NCBI GenBank assembly: GCA_019187185.1
Contig: JABAQU010000020.1
Location: 219,892-283,891 of the forward strand
Reading direction: 5' to 3'
Length of the DNA stretch: 64,000 bases
DNA from: Steroidobacteraceae bacterium
GTDB taxonomy: Bacteria > Pseudomonadota > Gammaproteobacteria > Steroidobacterales > Steroidobacteraceae
Made by a program: the position numbers and the translations under genes. Under the pieces are notes generated by a model. It saw only the letters and a program-made list of their open reading frames with translations. It ran no database searches and was not told where the DNA came from. Each line of letters starts with the position of its first letter. Position 1 is the stretch's first letter. Below, piece after piece: positions 44,060 through 53,778 of this stretch.

Positions 44060-44796
44060 GATTCTGTCTCCTTCGGAGCACTCTTCAATCGAACCGCCAG
44101 ACCCAGCAGCATCACCGCGATGACGGGCGCGAGCGAAATGAGCGCCAGCAAACCAAGTCCGTGCATCAGAGGATCACGACCGGCGACGGCGGAGGCCACA
44201 CCGAAGGCCAGCGCCAGCAGGAACGTGTTGGCCAGCGGTCCGGTGGCGACGCCGCCCGAGTCCACCGCAATCGCGACGAAGACCCGGTCGCTGATCCAGA
44301 GCAGTCCGATGGCCAGCGTATACCCCGGCACGAGAAGCCAGAAAAGCGGCCAGTCGTAGACAATTCGCAGCACACCCAGGCCTACCGCGACCGCCACGCC
44401 GATGCACACGGCGACGAGCACGACCCGTGCGCGAATCGAACCCGCCGATGCCTCCTCGACCTGACCGGCGAGGACGCGCACGGCCGGTTCGCCCCAGGTA
44501 GTGGCGAAGCCGAGCACGGCGCCGAAGCCCAGTAACAGCCAGTGTTGCGACATGGCGCCGAAAGATTCGCCGATCGTGCGCCCGAACGGCATGAAGCCAA
44601 CGCTCACGCCGAACAGGAACAGCAGCAGCCCGACCGATGCAAGCAGCGTTCCCTTGACGATGCGCATCACCTCCTGGCGCGGCAATCGCAGGAAAAACAC
44701 TTGCGCTGCCGCGAACAGCGCAGCCAGGGGCAGCACCGCAAGCGCGACACCCCGCGCCGTGACGGCCAGATCGGCGAGGAGCGATGCGTCGTTCAC
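44056..44796 (-). CDS. DUF1538 membrane protein 2
   Basis: 246-residue integral membrane protein of the DUF1538 family with about seven helices. The family signature is seen as FGVSVGFMPFGRTIGESFG then LGFGAVLGFATTWGEPAVRVL. GTG start at 44796 overlaps the end of the first DUF1538 gene by 4 bases. Two DUF1538 halves encoded in tandem suggest a heterodimeric, inverted-topology type transporter. Substrate unknown. Its stop overlaps the P-II start. Confidence 0.85.
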   Translation of the reverse strand: MNDASLLADLAVTARGVALAVLPLAALFAAAQVFFLRLPRQEVMRIVKGTLLASVGLLLFLFGVSVGFMPFGRTIGESFGAMSQHWLLLGFGAVLGFATTWGEPAVRVLAGQVEEASAGSIRARVVLVAVCIGVAVAVGLGVLRIVYDWPLFWLLVPGYTLAIGLLWISDRVFVAIAVDSGGVATGPLANTFLLALAFGVASAVAGRDPLMHGLGLLALISLAPVIAVMLLGLAVRLKSAPKETES

Positions 44797-45488
44797 TTCA
44801 TCAGCCAGCCGATCGTGAGGATGACGATGATGGGACCGATAGAGGCCACACCCAGCAGCCCAAACGCATCGTCCATCGTCGAGCGACCGCCGATCACCGA
44901 ACTCACGCCAAGCCCCACGGCGAGTACCACCGGGCCTGCCAGCGCGCCGGTCGTCACGCTGCCGGCGTCGTAGGCGAGCGGAATCATCGTCCCTGGCGCA
45001 AGCAACGTCAGGACGAGCATCAATGCGTACATCACGGTCAGCTGCCATCGCATGGAATAGCCTACGACGATGCGCAGAAAGCCGATGATGGTGAAAATCG
45101 CAACGCCGAGTGCGATCACGTACACCATCGGCCGGCTCGGCAGCGTACCTTGCGTAGCATCGCCCACCTGCGCCGCCAGAACCAGTACGTCCGGTTCGGC
45201 CACCGTGGTGGCGAAGCCGAGCAGGAAGGCGACGATCAGGATCAGCGAAAGTGCGCGTTTCTCCGCAAGCTTTGCGCCTATGAAGCGGCCCATCGGCAGG
45301 ATGCCGAAGTCGATTCCCGTCAGCAGAAGCAGCAACCCCGCCGTGACGAACGCACAGCCCATGAGGTACTGCAGAAAGACTTCGGTCGGGGCGTTGACGA
45401 ACGTGAACTGCAACACGCAGCTGACGAGGATCAGCGGCACCACGGCTCGCAGGGTCTCGGCGAGTTTGAGCTTCAGCAGCGCGATCAT
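44793..45488 (-). CDS. DUF1538 membrane protein 1
   Basis: 231-residue membrane protein of the same family as its neighbour: LLLLTGIDFGILPMGRFIGA and LGFATTVAEPDVLVLAAQVG repeat the signature of DUF1538 protein 2, so the two are ancient duplicates. About six helices. Start at the ATG of MIALLKLKLAETLRAVVPL; the frame is open upstream but lacks a membrane-protein character. It lies 44 bases after the P-type ATPase gene on the same strand. Confidence 0.85.
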   Translation of the reverse strand: MIALLKLKLAETLRAVVPLILVSCVLQFTFVNAPTEVFLQYLMGCAFVTAGLLLLLTGIDFGILPMGRFIGAKLAEKRALSLILIVAFLLGFATTVAEPDVLVLAAQVGDATQGTLPSRPMVYVIALGVAIFTIIGFLRIVVGYSMRWQLTVMYALMLVLTLLAPGTMIPLAYDAGSVTTGALAGPVVLAVGLGVSSVIGGRSTMDDAFGLLGVASIGPIIVILTIGWLMK

Positions 45489-45532
45489 GTGTCTGCGGAC
45501 CTGATCGACATGTCGACGTGACAGGACGGATA

Positions 45533-48343
45533 CTACGGCATTGCCACCCCAGTCCGCCTGCGCAGCGCGCTCCGGACAAGTTTGCGTAGTTCGCCAAACC
45601 AGAGCACGACGCTTCCCATCGCGGCGCATACCAGCCACTGCCCTGCATCGAGCGGCGTCGTGCCGAAGGCAACATTGAGGAAGTCGACGTGGACCACGGC
45701 CACCTGCAGCAGCAGCGCCAGGGCTATGCTGCCCCACAACCATGGATTCACGAACAGATGCGCAAACGCGCTGTGCTCGTCCGAGCGTGCATTGAAGCAG
45801 TTGAAGAGCTGCGCGAACACCAGCACCGTGAAGCCAGCGGTGCGTGCCTCGTCGAGGCTGCGGCTACCTTCGACAAGACCTCCAGGAAGATACAGGTCAA
45901 TGGTAAGGAGAGTCGCGATCGCCATGACGGCGCCGATCTCGATCACACCGATCCACATGCGGGAATCAATCACACGATCTGTCGCCCGCCGCGGCGCGCG
46001 GCTCATGACGTCGTCCGTTGGCGGATCCATGCCCATTGCGAGCGCCGGCCCCGAATCGGTGACGAGATTGATCCAGAGGATCTGTGTCGCAAGCAGCGGC
46101 AGCGTCACGGCCTCGCCGCCTTCATTGAGCCCGATCACCGCGGCCAGCACGACGCCGAAGAACACCGTGAGCACTTCGCCCATGTTCGAAGACAGCAGAT
46201 AGCGCAGGAACTTGCGGATGTTGTCGAAAATGGCGCGCCCTTCACGCACCGCGGCAACGATGGTGGCGAAATTGTCGTCGGCGAGGATCATTTTCGCCGC
46301 CTCCTTCGTTACCTCGGTTCCCGTGATCCCCATCGCCACGCCGATGTCGGCGGCCTTGAGTGCCGGCGCATCGTTCACGCCATCACCGGTCATCGCGACA
46401 ATCTGTCCGTCGGCCTGCAGGGCATTCACGATCTGCAGCTTGTGCTGAGGTGCGACGCGCGCGTAGACCGAGATCCGGCGAACAGCCTGCGCGATCTCCG
46501 CATCGTCGAGGTGATCGAGTTCCGGACCGCTCAGCGCCTGTGCGCCGCGCTCGACGATGCCGAGGTCTGCCGCAATGCGCGCCGCAGTGCGCGGATGATC
46601 GCCGGTGATCATGATCACGCGGATGCCGGCACGATGCGCCTCCCGGATGGCCACCGCCGCCTCCTCGCGCGGCGGATCGATTATGCCGACGGTGCCGACG
46701 AAAATCAGATGGCGCTCCAGATCTTCCCCATTCGGATTCTCGCCGGATTCCAAGGGTCGGTAGGCGACGGCCAGCGTACGCAGCGCGTCGTCGGTCAGCG
46801 CATCGACATCCGCGAGAATGCGCTTGCGCAGGTCCTCGTCGAGCGGCACGACATCCATGCCGGCGCGCACTTGCGTGCAGCGACTGAGCAGCACGTCCGG
46901 CGCACCCTTGCAGATCACCACGAGCTGATCGTCATGCTCGTGGTCGATCTCGATGGTGGACATCATCTTGCGCTCGGAGGTGAACGGAATCTCACGAACT
47001 CGCTCGAAACGCTTGCTGCGCCGCTGTGTCAGCCCGAGCTTGCGCTCGGCAACGAGGAAGGCGGCCTCCGTGGGATCGCCCTGCACCTCCCACACGCCGT
47101 CGTCCCGGCGATGCAGGGCAGCATTGCTTGCGAGACTGCCGCCGCTCAGCACGACGATATCCTCGGCCTCTTTCGATGCGACATCCGTGCGGTCAACATC
47201 GCGTTCTATCTCGCCCTGGGGCGCGTATCCGACCCCTTCTATATGTGTCGCCCCCGAGGCAGTCATGACGCGCTGGATGGTCATCTCCGAGCGCGTCAGG
47301 GTGCCGGTCTTGTCGGAGCAGATGACGGATGCCGACCCGAGCGTCTCCACCGAGGAGAGCTGCTTCACGATCGCGTTGCGCTTCGCCATGCGCTGCACGC
47401 CGAGCGCCAGCACGACCGACAGAATGGCCGGCAGACCCTCGGGCACCGCCGCTACAGCGAGCGACACGCCGAGCAGCAGCACCGTGATCACGTCGTCGAC
47501 GCCGCGGATGTCGGAAAGGGCCAGCGTGACTGCCACCACCACCACCGCGATGACCATGACCGCGATTCCGAGCATGCGCCCGATGCGGGCAACTTCGCGT
47601 TGCAGCGGCGTCGCCTCCGTCTGTGTGGACTCGAGCATCTGCGCAATCGAACCCATTTCGGTTCGCATCCCGGTCGCGGTGACGACGGCCCGGCCTGTTC
47701 CCTGCACCACCGCCGTGCCCTTGAAGACCATGTTCTTCCGGTCGCCAAGCGCTGCTACTCCCGTCAGTGGCGCCGGATCCTTGCTGACGGCTTCGCTCTC
47801 GCCGGTGAGGGAAGCCTCCTGCACACGCAACGCCGCCGCTTCCGCGAGGCGCGCATCCGCGCCGACGGCGTCGCCCTCCCCCAGCAGGAGCACATCGCCT
47901 GGCACGAGTTCGACGCTCGGGATGCGCTGCTGTCGGCCATCGCGCACCACCGTGGAATTCGCCTCGGTCATGCGCGCGAGCGCCGCCACGGCATCCTCGG
48001 CCTTCGATTCCTGCACGAAGCCGAGCACCGCGTTCAACACGACGATCAGCGCGATGACGATTGCATCCACCGGCCAGCCCTGTCGCTCGATCGCCCAGGC
48101 GATCAGCGAGATCGTAACGGCGGCGAGCAGCAGATAGATGAGTGGGTCGCGGAACTGACCGAGGAATCGCTGCCAGCGCGGTGCGCGTCGCTGTGCACGC
48201 AGTTCGTTGCGTCCGGATTCGGCGAGTCGCTGCGCGGCCTGTTGTGTCGTGAGGCCGCGATCAAGATCCGATGCAAGCTCGCGCGCGATCTCGCTGGCAT
48301 CCTGCAGCGTGTCGTCCACCCGCTCGCCTGGCATCTTATCCAT
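45533..48343 (-). CDS. P-type cation-transporting ATPase (P2A/calcium-type)
   Basis: 936-residue P-type ATPase. Phosphorylation motif CSDKTGTLT with D344, the actuator-domain TGES motif (SLTGESEAVSKDPAP), hinge TGDGVNDAPALKAADIG, and ten transmembrane segments are intact. The sequence is of the PMR1/SERCA-like group often labelled cation-translocating (Ca2+ or Mn2+). The helix-4 motif reads VAAVPEGLPAILS, matching the PEGLP of Ca/Na-type pumps. The frame is open upstream through an Omp85 remnant, but the ATG of MDKMPGERVDD is the natural start. First full gene of the leftward block with DUF1538 and P-II. Confidence 0.93.
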   Translation of the reverse strand: MDKMPGERVDDTLQDASEIARELASDLDRGLTTQQAAQRLAESGRNELRAQRRAPRWQRFLGQFRDPLIYLLLAAVTISLIAWAIERQGWPVDAIVIALIVVLNAVLGFVQESKAEDAVAALARMTEANSTVVRDGRQQRIPSVELVPGDVLLLGEGDAVGADARLAEAAALRVQEASLTGESEAVSKDPAPLTGVAALGDRKNMVFKGTAVVQGTGRAVVTATGMRTEMGSIAQMLESTQTEATPLQREVARIGRMLGIAVMVIAVVVVAVTLALSDIRGVDDVITVLLLGVSLAVAAVPEGLPAILSVVLALGVQRMAKRNAIVKQLSSVETLGSASVICSDKTGTLTRSEMTIQRVMTASGATHIEGVGYAPQGEIERDVDRTDVASKEAEDIVVLSGGSLASNAALHRRDDGVWEVQGDPTEAAFLVAERKLGLTQRRSKRFERVREIPFTSERKMMSTIEIDHEHDDQLVVICKGAPDVLLSRCTQVRAGMDVVPLDEDLRKRILADVDALTDDALRTLAVAYRPLESGENPNGEDLERHLIFVGTVGIIDPPREEAAVAIREAHRAGIRVIMITGDHPRTAARIAADLGIVERGAQALSGPELDHLDDAEIAQAVRRISVYARVAPQHKLQIVNALQADGQIVAMTGDGVNDAPALKAADIGVAMGITGTEVTKEAAKMILADDNFATIVAAVREGRAIFDNIRKFLRYLLSSNMGEVLTVFFGVVLAAVIGLNEGGEAVTLPLLATQILWINLVTDSGPALAMGMDPPTDDVMSRAPRRATDRVIDSRMWIGVIEIGAVMAIATLLTIDLYLPGGLVEGSRSLDEARTAGFTVLVFAQLFNCFNARSDEHSAFAHLFVNPWLWGSIALALLLQVAVVHVDFLNVAFGTTPLDAGQWLVCAAMGSVVLWFGELRKLVRSALRRRTGVAMP

Positions 48344-48521
48344 GTCGCTCTCCGAGATGGCCCGGCGCCACCGCGCAACGGTAATAGTGCGATCAAAGAG
48401 ACGGCTGCGCCACCTCTCGTCTGGCCCGGCGCGACACTCTCTCTGCCCGGAGTATCGGCCCCCGACGCATCGTGGTCGCTCGAAGCGGGTGATCGGCGGC
48501 CGCACGCAAAAGATGGGCCAG

Positions 48522-49257
48522 AAGGCTTCGCCGACGGCGTAGTCGACCCGCAGCGTCACACCATTCTTCGGCTCCCCGACAAAGCGCAGGCCGACGCCGC
48601 CAGAGTACAGGTTGTCGTCGAGCGCGAAGTCACCGAATGCTCCGCCCACCTGTGCGGCCCCCGCGAACGCCGCGGCAATCCAGCGCGGGCGGATCTGCCA
48701 GCGATATTCCGCCTGCACCGCCGCCATGGCGTCGCCGCGATTCTGACCGAGGCTGTAGCCGCTCAGCAACGAATTCGGTCCGACCTGACACTGCAGGAAG
48801 AATGGCGGAGCGTTGTCGGCTGCACTGATATGTCCCTGCCACGCAAGCACATCCCGATCGCGCACCGTGAGGTATTGCCGGTAGTTGAACGCGTGCTGCT
48901 GGAACGGGATATCGCTGCCGAGGGCGCCGAAGTAGATGTCAACGCCCGCATCGAGTGCGATGCCGCTACGCGGATAGTAGGTGCTGTCGCGGGTATCCAG
49001 GGCGAACGACGGGCCGAGACTGTTCACCTGCATTGTGACACCGACATCGGTCGGCACGGGCGCCGGCAGATTTTCGTCATCGCCGCGCAACGCCGCGGAC
49101 AGTTTCCCGATCTGCGTGCGTACGCCGACGTAAATGTCCTGCGCGACACGGTATTGCGCATGCACGACGCCGACGTAGGCCTCCTGAGTCAATGGCCACG
49201 ACAGCTCGCCGGGCAATGGGGATGAGGTCACGACGTCGTAGCGCAGACCGCGGATAG
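48522..49257 (-). pseudogene. Omp85/BamA-type beta-barrel remnant, truncated at both ends
   Basis: Minus-strand frame with the C-terminal barrel of an Omp85/D15-like surface antigen: GPSFALDTRDSTYYPRSGI, NYRQYLTVRDRDVLAWQGH, LLSGYSLGQNRGDAMAAVQA, YSGGVGLRFVGEPKNGVTLR. The POTRA part is absent, the start being cut exactly at the 23-bp repeat at 49250. The last strand is damaged near RVDYAVGEAFW, and the stop is lost, so the frame continues into the ATPase gene. A chimera may be translated but is not expected to work. Confidence 0.72.
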
Positions 49258-49272
49258 TGCTTTCAAACCACC
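49250..49272. repeat. 23-bp dispersed repeat, copy 2
   Basis: Begins GCGGATAGT, then G, then CTTTCAAACCACC, one base different from copy 1, and continues CTGCCC like copy 1. It forms the breakpoint of the Omp85 remnant. The following 410 bases up to 49687 carry no recognisable gene. Confidence 0.85.
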
Positions 49273-49687
49273 TGCCCTGGCAGTGCTTACCGCAGAGGAC
49301 TGCCTGAACTCTCCCCTGTCAGCACCGGTCGCGGCTCCAGATTTGCTGCTGTGGATCTGACCAGCGACCGTCGCTGCGACTGAATCCCCTACCCTTCGCC
49401 GTGCCGCCCCTTCCGGCACGAACCGGCCCTGGCCAGCCGCGGGTTGTTGCGGCAGTCGATGGGGCACCTTCTGTGGGCTGTCAGATCAGCCGTACCTGTT
49501 GGGGCGGCGCACGCGCTCCCAGTGGCAGCTCGGCTTGCTGCGGATTCGGGACCGTCTTCTCCAGCGAATCACCGTCGATCCAATCCGTCGGTCCCGGCGC
49601 TGAGCGCTGTCACGGTCGCCACCCTCACGCCAGCCAACAGTCAGTCACCGCCCGCCCGAGAATCCCGGGGACTGTGAGAAATGCGCG

Positions 49688-51664
49688 CTAGCCCCGGGGC
49701 TTGCGCAGGGCGTTGCCGAGCTTGTCGATCCACTGCGCCACGCCCTGCAGCGCCGCGCCGCCCTTGTCGCGCAACGATGCCAGCTCCTGCTCCAGGCGTT
49801 CCCGGCGCGTGGCAGCGCCCTCGCTTTGCGGCAGCGGCGGCAGGATGTGCGCGTAGTAGGTGTGGTCGAGCAGTTTGTGCAGCACGCGTTCGCCGGGGAA
49901 TGGCTCGTTGTTGTTGAGCGTGCGTGCCGCCTTCAGGAGGTTGCGGATGTCGTACTGGGTTGGACTCAGGTCCGGCACCTGTTTGGGCAGGCTGAGGAGG
50001 CTGTACACAGCGATGCGCGCGGTCCGGATCGAGCTGTCCATGGTGAAGACGATGTCGTTGGCCGTCTCCACGAACTGGCCGACCAGAGCCAGATTGGTGC
50101 AGTCCGCCGGAACCACTTGCGGGCGGTCGCCTGCGGCACGCGGCATGAACATCGAGGTGATGTACGGCATCAGCGACAGCCGCACCCGTGTTTGCGCGGC
50201 GATGGCTTCGAACTGGTCGGCGGGAATGCCCAGGTGGTAACAGAGTTCCGCCAGAATCTCGCGTCCCGTGCACTCGGGCATGGGCTTGTTCACGAAGTTG
50301 CCGGGCTGGTCCATCAGCAGCGCATAGGCCCACATGACCACCGTGTCCTTCGGCTGACCCGGAAAATGCGGCTGGCGGTTGATCGTGACGCTCAGTACCC
50401 AGTTGGAGTCGATGAACGTGATGATGCCGCCGGTGACGGTGCGACCGGAGGTGGGCGGGTTGATCGACAGCTCGGCCATGCGATCTACGAGCGGCGACGG
50501 ACTGCAGGTGATGGTTGCCGACTCCCACATCGAGCGGCTGATGTCGCCGTAGAACTTCTCCGGTCTGCCGAAGGCGGGCGACTGCCGCGCGAGATTGCGC
50601 CACAGGCTCCATCCGCTGTCCTCGGGCGGCTCGCTGCTGCGCGTTCTCAGGACCGGCGCGGCATCCATGTCGCCAAAGGCGGTGTCTTCGGTCATGGAGC
50701 CGGTGAGGGCGATGACGAGATCGCGTGCCCCCACATCGATCCGGTCCGCGCGGCCCGCACCGCCGGTGAGCAATGCGGTGACCGTTCGTGTGCTTCCCTG
50801 CACGTCGAACTCGATGTCGCGGACCTTGGTGCCGAGACGGACCTTGACGCCCTGCTTGCGCAGATGGGTACGCAGCGGCGTGATGAAGGTGTCGTACTGG
50901 TTGTATTTTGGAAACACCAGCACGGACATGTCGCCGAAGCCGTCGATTGAATCGAGGAAGCGGTGCATGTACAGCTTCATTTCCAGCAGGCTGTGCCAGT
51001 TCTCGAAGGCGAACATCGAGCGAAACAGGAACCAGAAATGCGTCTGCAGGAAGTCGTGGCTGAAATAGTCCTGGATCGTCAGGTCGTCCAGTTCGTCCTT
51101 GCGCTTCAGCAACAAGCGAATCACTTCCCATTGCTGCTTCTTCGTCAGGCCGAAACGCGCGAAATCCTCGACGATCCGGCCCTGCTGGTGCATCAATCGC
51201 GCCCTGGACCAGTTGGAATCGGCGTCGTTGAGCAGGCGATACTCGTCGAGTACGCTGTACCCTTCCGGCAACTCGAGTGCAGGCACGTCCTGGAACATGT
51301 CCCAGAGGTTGTCGTAGTTGAAGTTCATCTCGCGACCGCCGCGGATCAGATAGCCGTCGCGGGCATCGCCGGCTCCGTCCATCGAACCGCCCTCGACCGC
51401 CGCCTCTTCGATGAGAGTGATGTTGGCGCCCGGCATGCGGCCATCGCGGATCAGGTAGAACGCGGTCGCGAGCCCGGCGATGCCGCCGCCCACGATCCAC
51501 GCCTTGCGGGTTTCGATGCCATCGGTCGGCAGCGGCTTGAAGCGCTGATAGGCGCCCATCATGTCCGGCGGCGGCAGCGTATTGTCGGGGCTGTTGTGCC
51601 ACCAGCCGGCGGTGGCGTCGGGTGCGTGCTGGAACATGTGGGATGGCGGCGTGCGTGTGGGCAT
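49688..51664 (-). CDS. ohyA: Oleate hydratase (fatty acid hydratase, MCRA family)
   Basis: 658-residue FAD-binding hydratase that adds water to the cis-9 double bond of unsaturated fatty acids, giving 10-hydroxy acids. FAD motif VGGGIAGLATAFYLIRDG, acidic loop IEEAAVEGGSMDGAGD, and the family active-site segment RGGREMNFNYDNLWDMF are intact, as is LDEYRLLNDADSN. Full length for the family. Start at MPTRTPPSHMF with GGAGG nine bases upstream; other start codons further up lack this. It could detoxify host- or plant-derived free fatty acids. No operon partner is apparent. Confidence 0.95.
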   Translation of the reverse strand: MPTRTPPSHMFQHAPDATAGWWHNSPDNTLPPPDMMGAYQRFKPLPTDGIETRKAWIVGGGIAGLATAFYLIRDGRMPGANITLIEEAAVEGGSMDGAGDARDGYLIRGGREMNFNYDNLWDMFQDVPALELPEGYSVLDEYRLLNDADSNWSRARLMHQQGRIVEDFARFGLTKKQQWEVIRLLLKRKDELDDLTIQDYFSHDFLQTHFWFLFRSMFAFENWHSLLEMKLYMHRFLDSIDGFGDMSVLVFPKYNQYDTFITPLRTHLRKQGVKVRLGTKVRDIEFDVQGSTRTVTALLTGGAGRADRIDVGARDLVIALTGSMTEDTAFGDMDAAPVLRTRSSEPPEDSGWSLWRNLARQSPAFGRPEKFYGDISRSMWESATITCSPSPLVDRMAELSINPPTSGRTVTGGIITFIDSNWVLSVTINRQPHFPGQPKDTVVMWAYALLMDQPGNFVNKPMPECTGREILAELCYHLGIPADQFEAIAAQTRVRLSLMPYITSMFMPRAAGDRPQVVPADCTNLALVGQFVETANDIVFTMDSSIRTARIAVYSLLSLPKQVPDLSPTQYDIRNLLKAARTLNNNEPFPGERVLHKLLDHTYYAHILPPLPQSEGAATRRERLEQELASLRDKGGAALQGVAQWIDKLGNALRKPRG

Positions 51665-52110
51665 GGCAACGGTCCTCCGGAACAGGTTCGTCGTCGCGGT
51701 GGGCGGCATCGCACGACACCGAATTGTCGCCAGTGTAAGGCCGATTCGCGAGGATACCGCACGAGCCAGCCGATCGCGCGACGGGGAATCTGGCCTCGCA
51801 AGGCGCCGGGTGCGCCACCGAACGGCGCGCGCTCAGCGCATCCGGGACGGTTCCTGATGAAAGCGTGCGTCGCCGGCCCGCCACTGCAGATCATTCTGGC
51901 GTTGAAGACGCAGGCGCACGGGCTGCGGCGCGACAGCGGCAGCGAGGCTCGCAGCGGCGGCCGCGAGCGTCGTCCCGCGGACCGACCGGGGCGGCCCGCG
52001 GTTGGCAAGGGCATGGGCGGCAGGGGTCGGCGACCGTCGAGATGTTGATTTGCCGAATGCCGATAGGCGACTCTTGGGCCGGTCTCAGGTCAGTTGCACC
52101 GGAGTCGCGT
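51665..52110. other. Intergenic region between oleate hydratase and DUF4136 lipoprotein
   Basis: 446 bases, divergent promoters expected. Open frames here are low in complexity (Arg/Pro-rich) and look like chance. No regulatory site could be singled out. Confidence 0.45.
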
Positions 52111-52662
52111 ATGCATTCATTCAGTTCGCGCGGTTCTATCGTGATGTTCGCGGCGCTCGCCGCCGCGGGCTGCGCCTCCACGGCGCCCACGCGGGTTCGC
52201 ATCGACCGCATCGAAGGTGAGCTGCCGGCCTGCCAATCGTTCTCGTGGAATCCGGCGCCGGCCCGCGGTGCCGCGTCGCTGGCCGACCAGCGCGTCCGCA
52301 ATGCGGTCATGCAGACCCTGGAATCGAAGGGCTACACGCAGGCGAGCGACAAGGCCGACTGCCGTATCGCCTACCACCTGAGTACGCGCAATGTCGCGCA
52401 ACCCAAGCCGCGCGTCGGCGTGGGCGTGGGCGTGGGCGGCGGATCGGGCCGCGTCGGTGGCGGCGTGGGAATCCGCCTGCCAATCGGCAAGAAACCCGGG
52501 ACGGTGCACGGCACGTTCACGCTCGACGTCATCGATGCGGCGAAGAACGCGCAGGTATGGAGCGGCACGGTCGATGCGGGGTTCGATGCCGCGGAGATCA
52601 GCGACGCCAAAGCGAAACAGATCGTCGAGCAGATTCTCGCGAAGTATCCCGATCGAAAGTAG
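52111..52662 (+). CDS. DUF4136 lipoprotein
   Basis: 183-residue lipoprotein with cysteine C21 (ALAAAGC). The mature part is a DUF4136-type domain: ACQSFSWNPAP, QRVRNAVMQTLESKGYTQAS, DKADCRIAYHLSTRN, a glycine-rich turn, then GTFTLDVIDAAKNAQVWSG and the closing helix. Such proteins sit in the periplasm or outer membrane and have no proven role. Start is the ATG behind CCGGAG. Confidence 0.85.
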   Translation: MHSFSSRGSIVMFAALAAAGCASTAPTRVRIDRIEGELPACQSFSWNPAPARGAASLADQRVRNAVMQTLESKGYTQASDKADCRIAYHLSTRNVAQPKPRVGVGVGVGGGSGRVGGGVGIRLPIGKKPGTVHGTFTLDVIDAAKNAQVWSGTVDAGFDAAEISDAKAKQIVEQILAKYPDRK

Positions 52663-52746
52663 GGCGCTCAGGCGAGCGACGTCGCCTCCGGCTGTACTGC
52701 ACGCATGACCAGTTTGCGCAGGTTCGAATGAGAAACGGGTTTCGTG

Positions 52747-52769
52747 GCGGATAGTACTTTCAAACCACC
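52747..52769. repeat. 23-bp dispersed repeat, copy 3
   Basis: Identical over 23 bases to copy 1 at 39409 (GCGGATAGTA then CTTTCAAACCACC) but with unrelated sequence on both sides. It sits in the 284-base gap before the lipoprotein at 52947. Confidence 0.85.
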
Positions 52770-52946
52770 GTGCGATCTGCGGCCGCCGGTGCGCTCGGAA
52801 TCGTGATCAGCGCCAGCGCGCCGGCCAACGATGGCACGGTGGCGGCTTGCAGACGTCGCCGAGTCCTGACAGACAGTCCGAACGGAATGCGGGTGCACCG
52901 GCACATTCCGGCCGATAGAAACCAACAAGAAGACCCAAGGGGTACC

Positions 52947-53711
52947 ATGAACGCCGATTTCGCGTTTCCATCTTTACGCTCGATTCTGTTGTTGCCCGTG
53001 CTCGAGTCATTGGCTGCGGGATGCGGTGGTGGTGGTGACGATGAAGATGACGGCCCGGACGTGCCGGGCGCCGACGCCACCGGCGTGTATCGCGGTACCG
53101 CAACTCCGGATGGCGGAACATCGAGTCCCGCGAACCTGATCGTGGCGCCGGGTGGACAGTTTCAGCTGATAACCTCGGTCGCCCTCTTTTCGGGGACCGG
53201 CACGACCGATGGCATGGAGTTCTCGGCCAATGCGACAGGGTATGCGCCGCCCGGGACGTCGTTCCCGAGTGGTGCGACGACCGGCAACTTCTCGCTGATG
53301 GGTACGGTGGTCGAGCGTTCCCGGGTCTCCGGCACTTTCTCGGGGGCGGGCCTGAGCGGACGTGTCAGCCTCGACTTCGACGCGACCTTCACCAACCGAC
53401 CGGCATCGTTGCAGGCGCTGGCCGGCAGCTACCAGGTCCAGGCTCCGCCCGGCGCACCGTCGGCGAGCTTTGCAATCACGAGCAGTGGCGTCGTGACGTC
53501 GAACTCGAGCGACGGATGCGTCGGCAACGGGACCTTCCAGGTGATCCAGGCGAGCGTGAACATCTACAGTTGGAGCGTGACTTTCAGTTCCTGCCCCGTG
53601 GCGTCGCAGAACGGAACGTTTACCGGGCTCGCGTTCATGCCGACCGACAACCTGCTCGTCGTCTCGGGCAACAGCTCGGCGGCGGGTCTCGCGTTTTCGG
53701 CGACCAAGTAG
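52947..53711 (+). CDS. Lipoprotein of unknown function with tandem beta domains
   Basis: 254 residues. Lipobox LAAGC with C26, an acidic Gly/Asp linker, then two similar beta-rich halves (TGVYRGTATPDGG...ANLIVA and AGSYQVQAPPGAP...SFAIT). The second half has VTSNSSDGCVGNGTFQ and a disulphide-capable cysteine pair. Of a type common in this kind of genome (CGGGG lipoproteins) without known role. A strong terminator follows at 53779. Confidence 0.78.
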   Translation: MNADFAFPSLRSILLLPVLESLAAGCGGGGDDEDDGPDVPGADATGVYRGTATPDGGTSSPANLIVAPGGQFQLITSVALFSGTGTTDGMEFSANATGYAPPGTSFPSGATTGNFSLMGTVVERSRVSGTFSGAGLSGRVSLDFDATFTNRPASLQALAGSYQVQAPPGAPSASFAITSSGVVTSNSSDGCVGNGTFQVIQASVNIYSWSVTFSSCPVASQNGTFTGLAFMPTDNLLVVSGNSSAAGLAFSATK

Positions 53712-53778
53712 GCGCATCCGGGCGAGCCAATCGCTCCCGCCCGGTCCGGGTGGATTGCCGGGCATGCGCGAGGCAGAT

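Noticed and set aside
45689..49225. 1178-codon open frame on the + strand
   Set aside because: It is antisense to the P-type ATPase and Omp85 remnant, whose motifs are clear on the minus strand; the + translation is Arg/His-rich and without domains.
49244..49467. Small minus-strand frame after the Omp85 remnant
   Set aside because: Composition and lack of any motif suggest chance coding; it merely passes through the 23-bp repeat.
49641..51884. 747-codon minus-strand frame overlapping oleate hydratase
   Set aside because: Shifted-frame shadow of the hydratase gene; low complexity and no recognisable motif.
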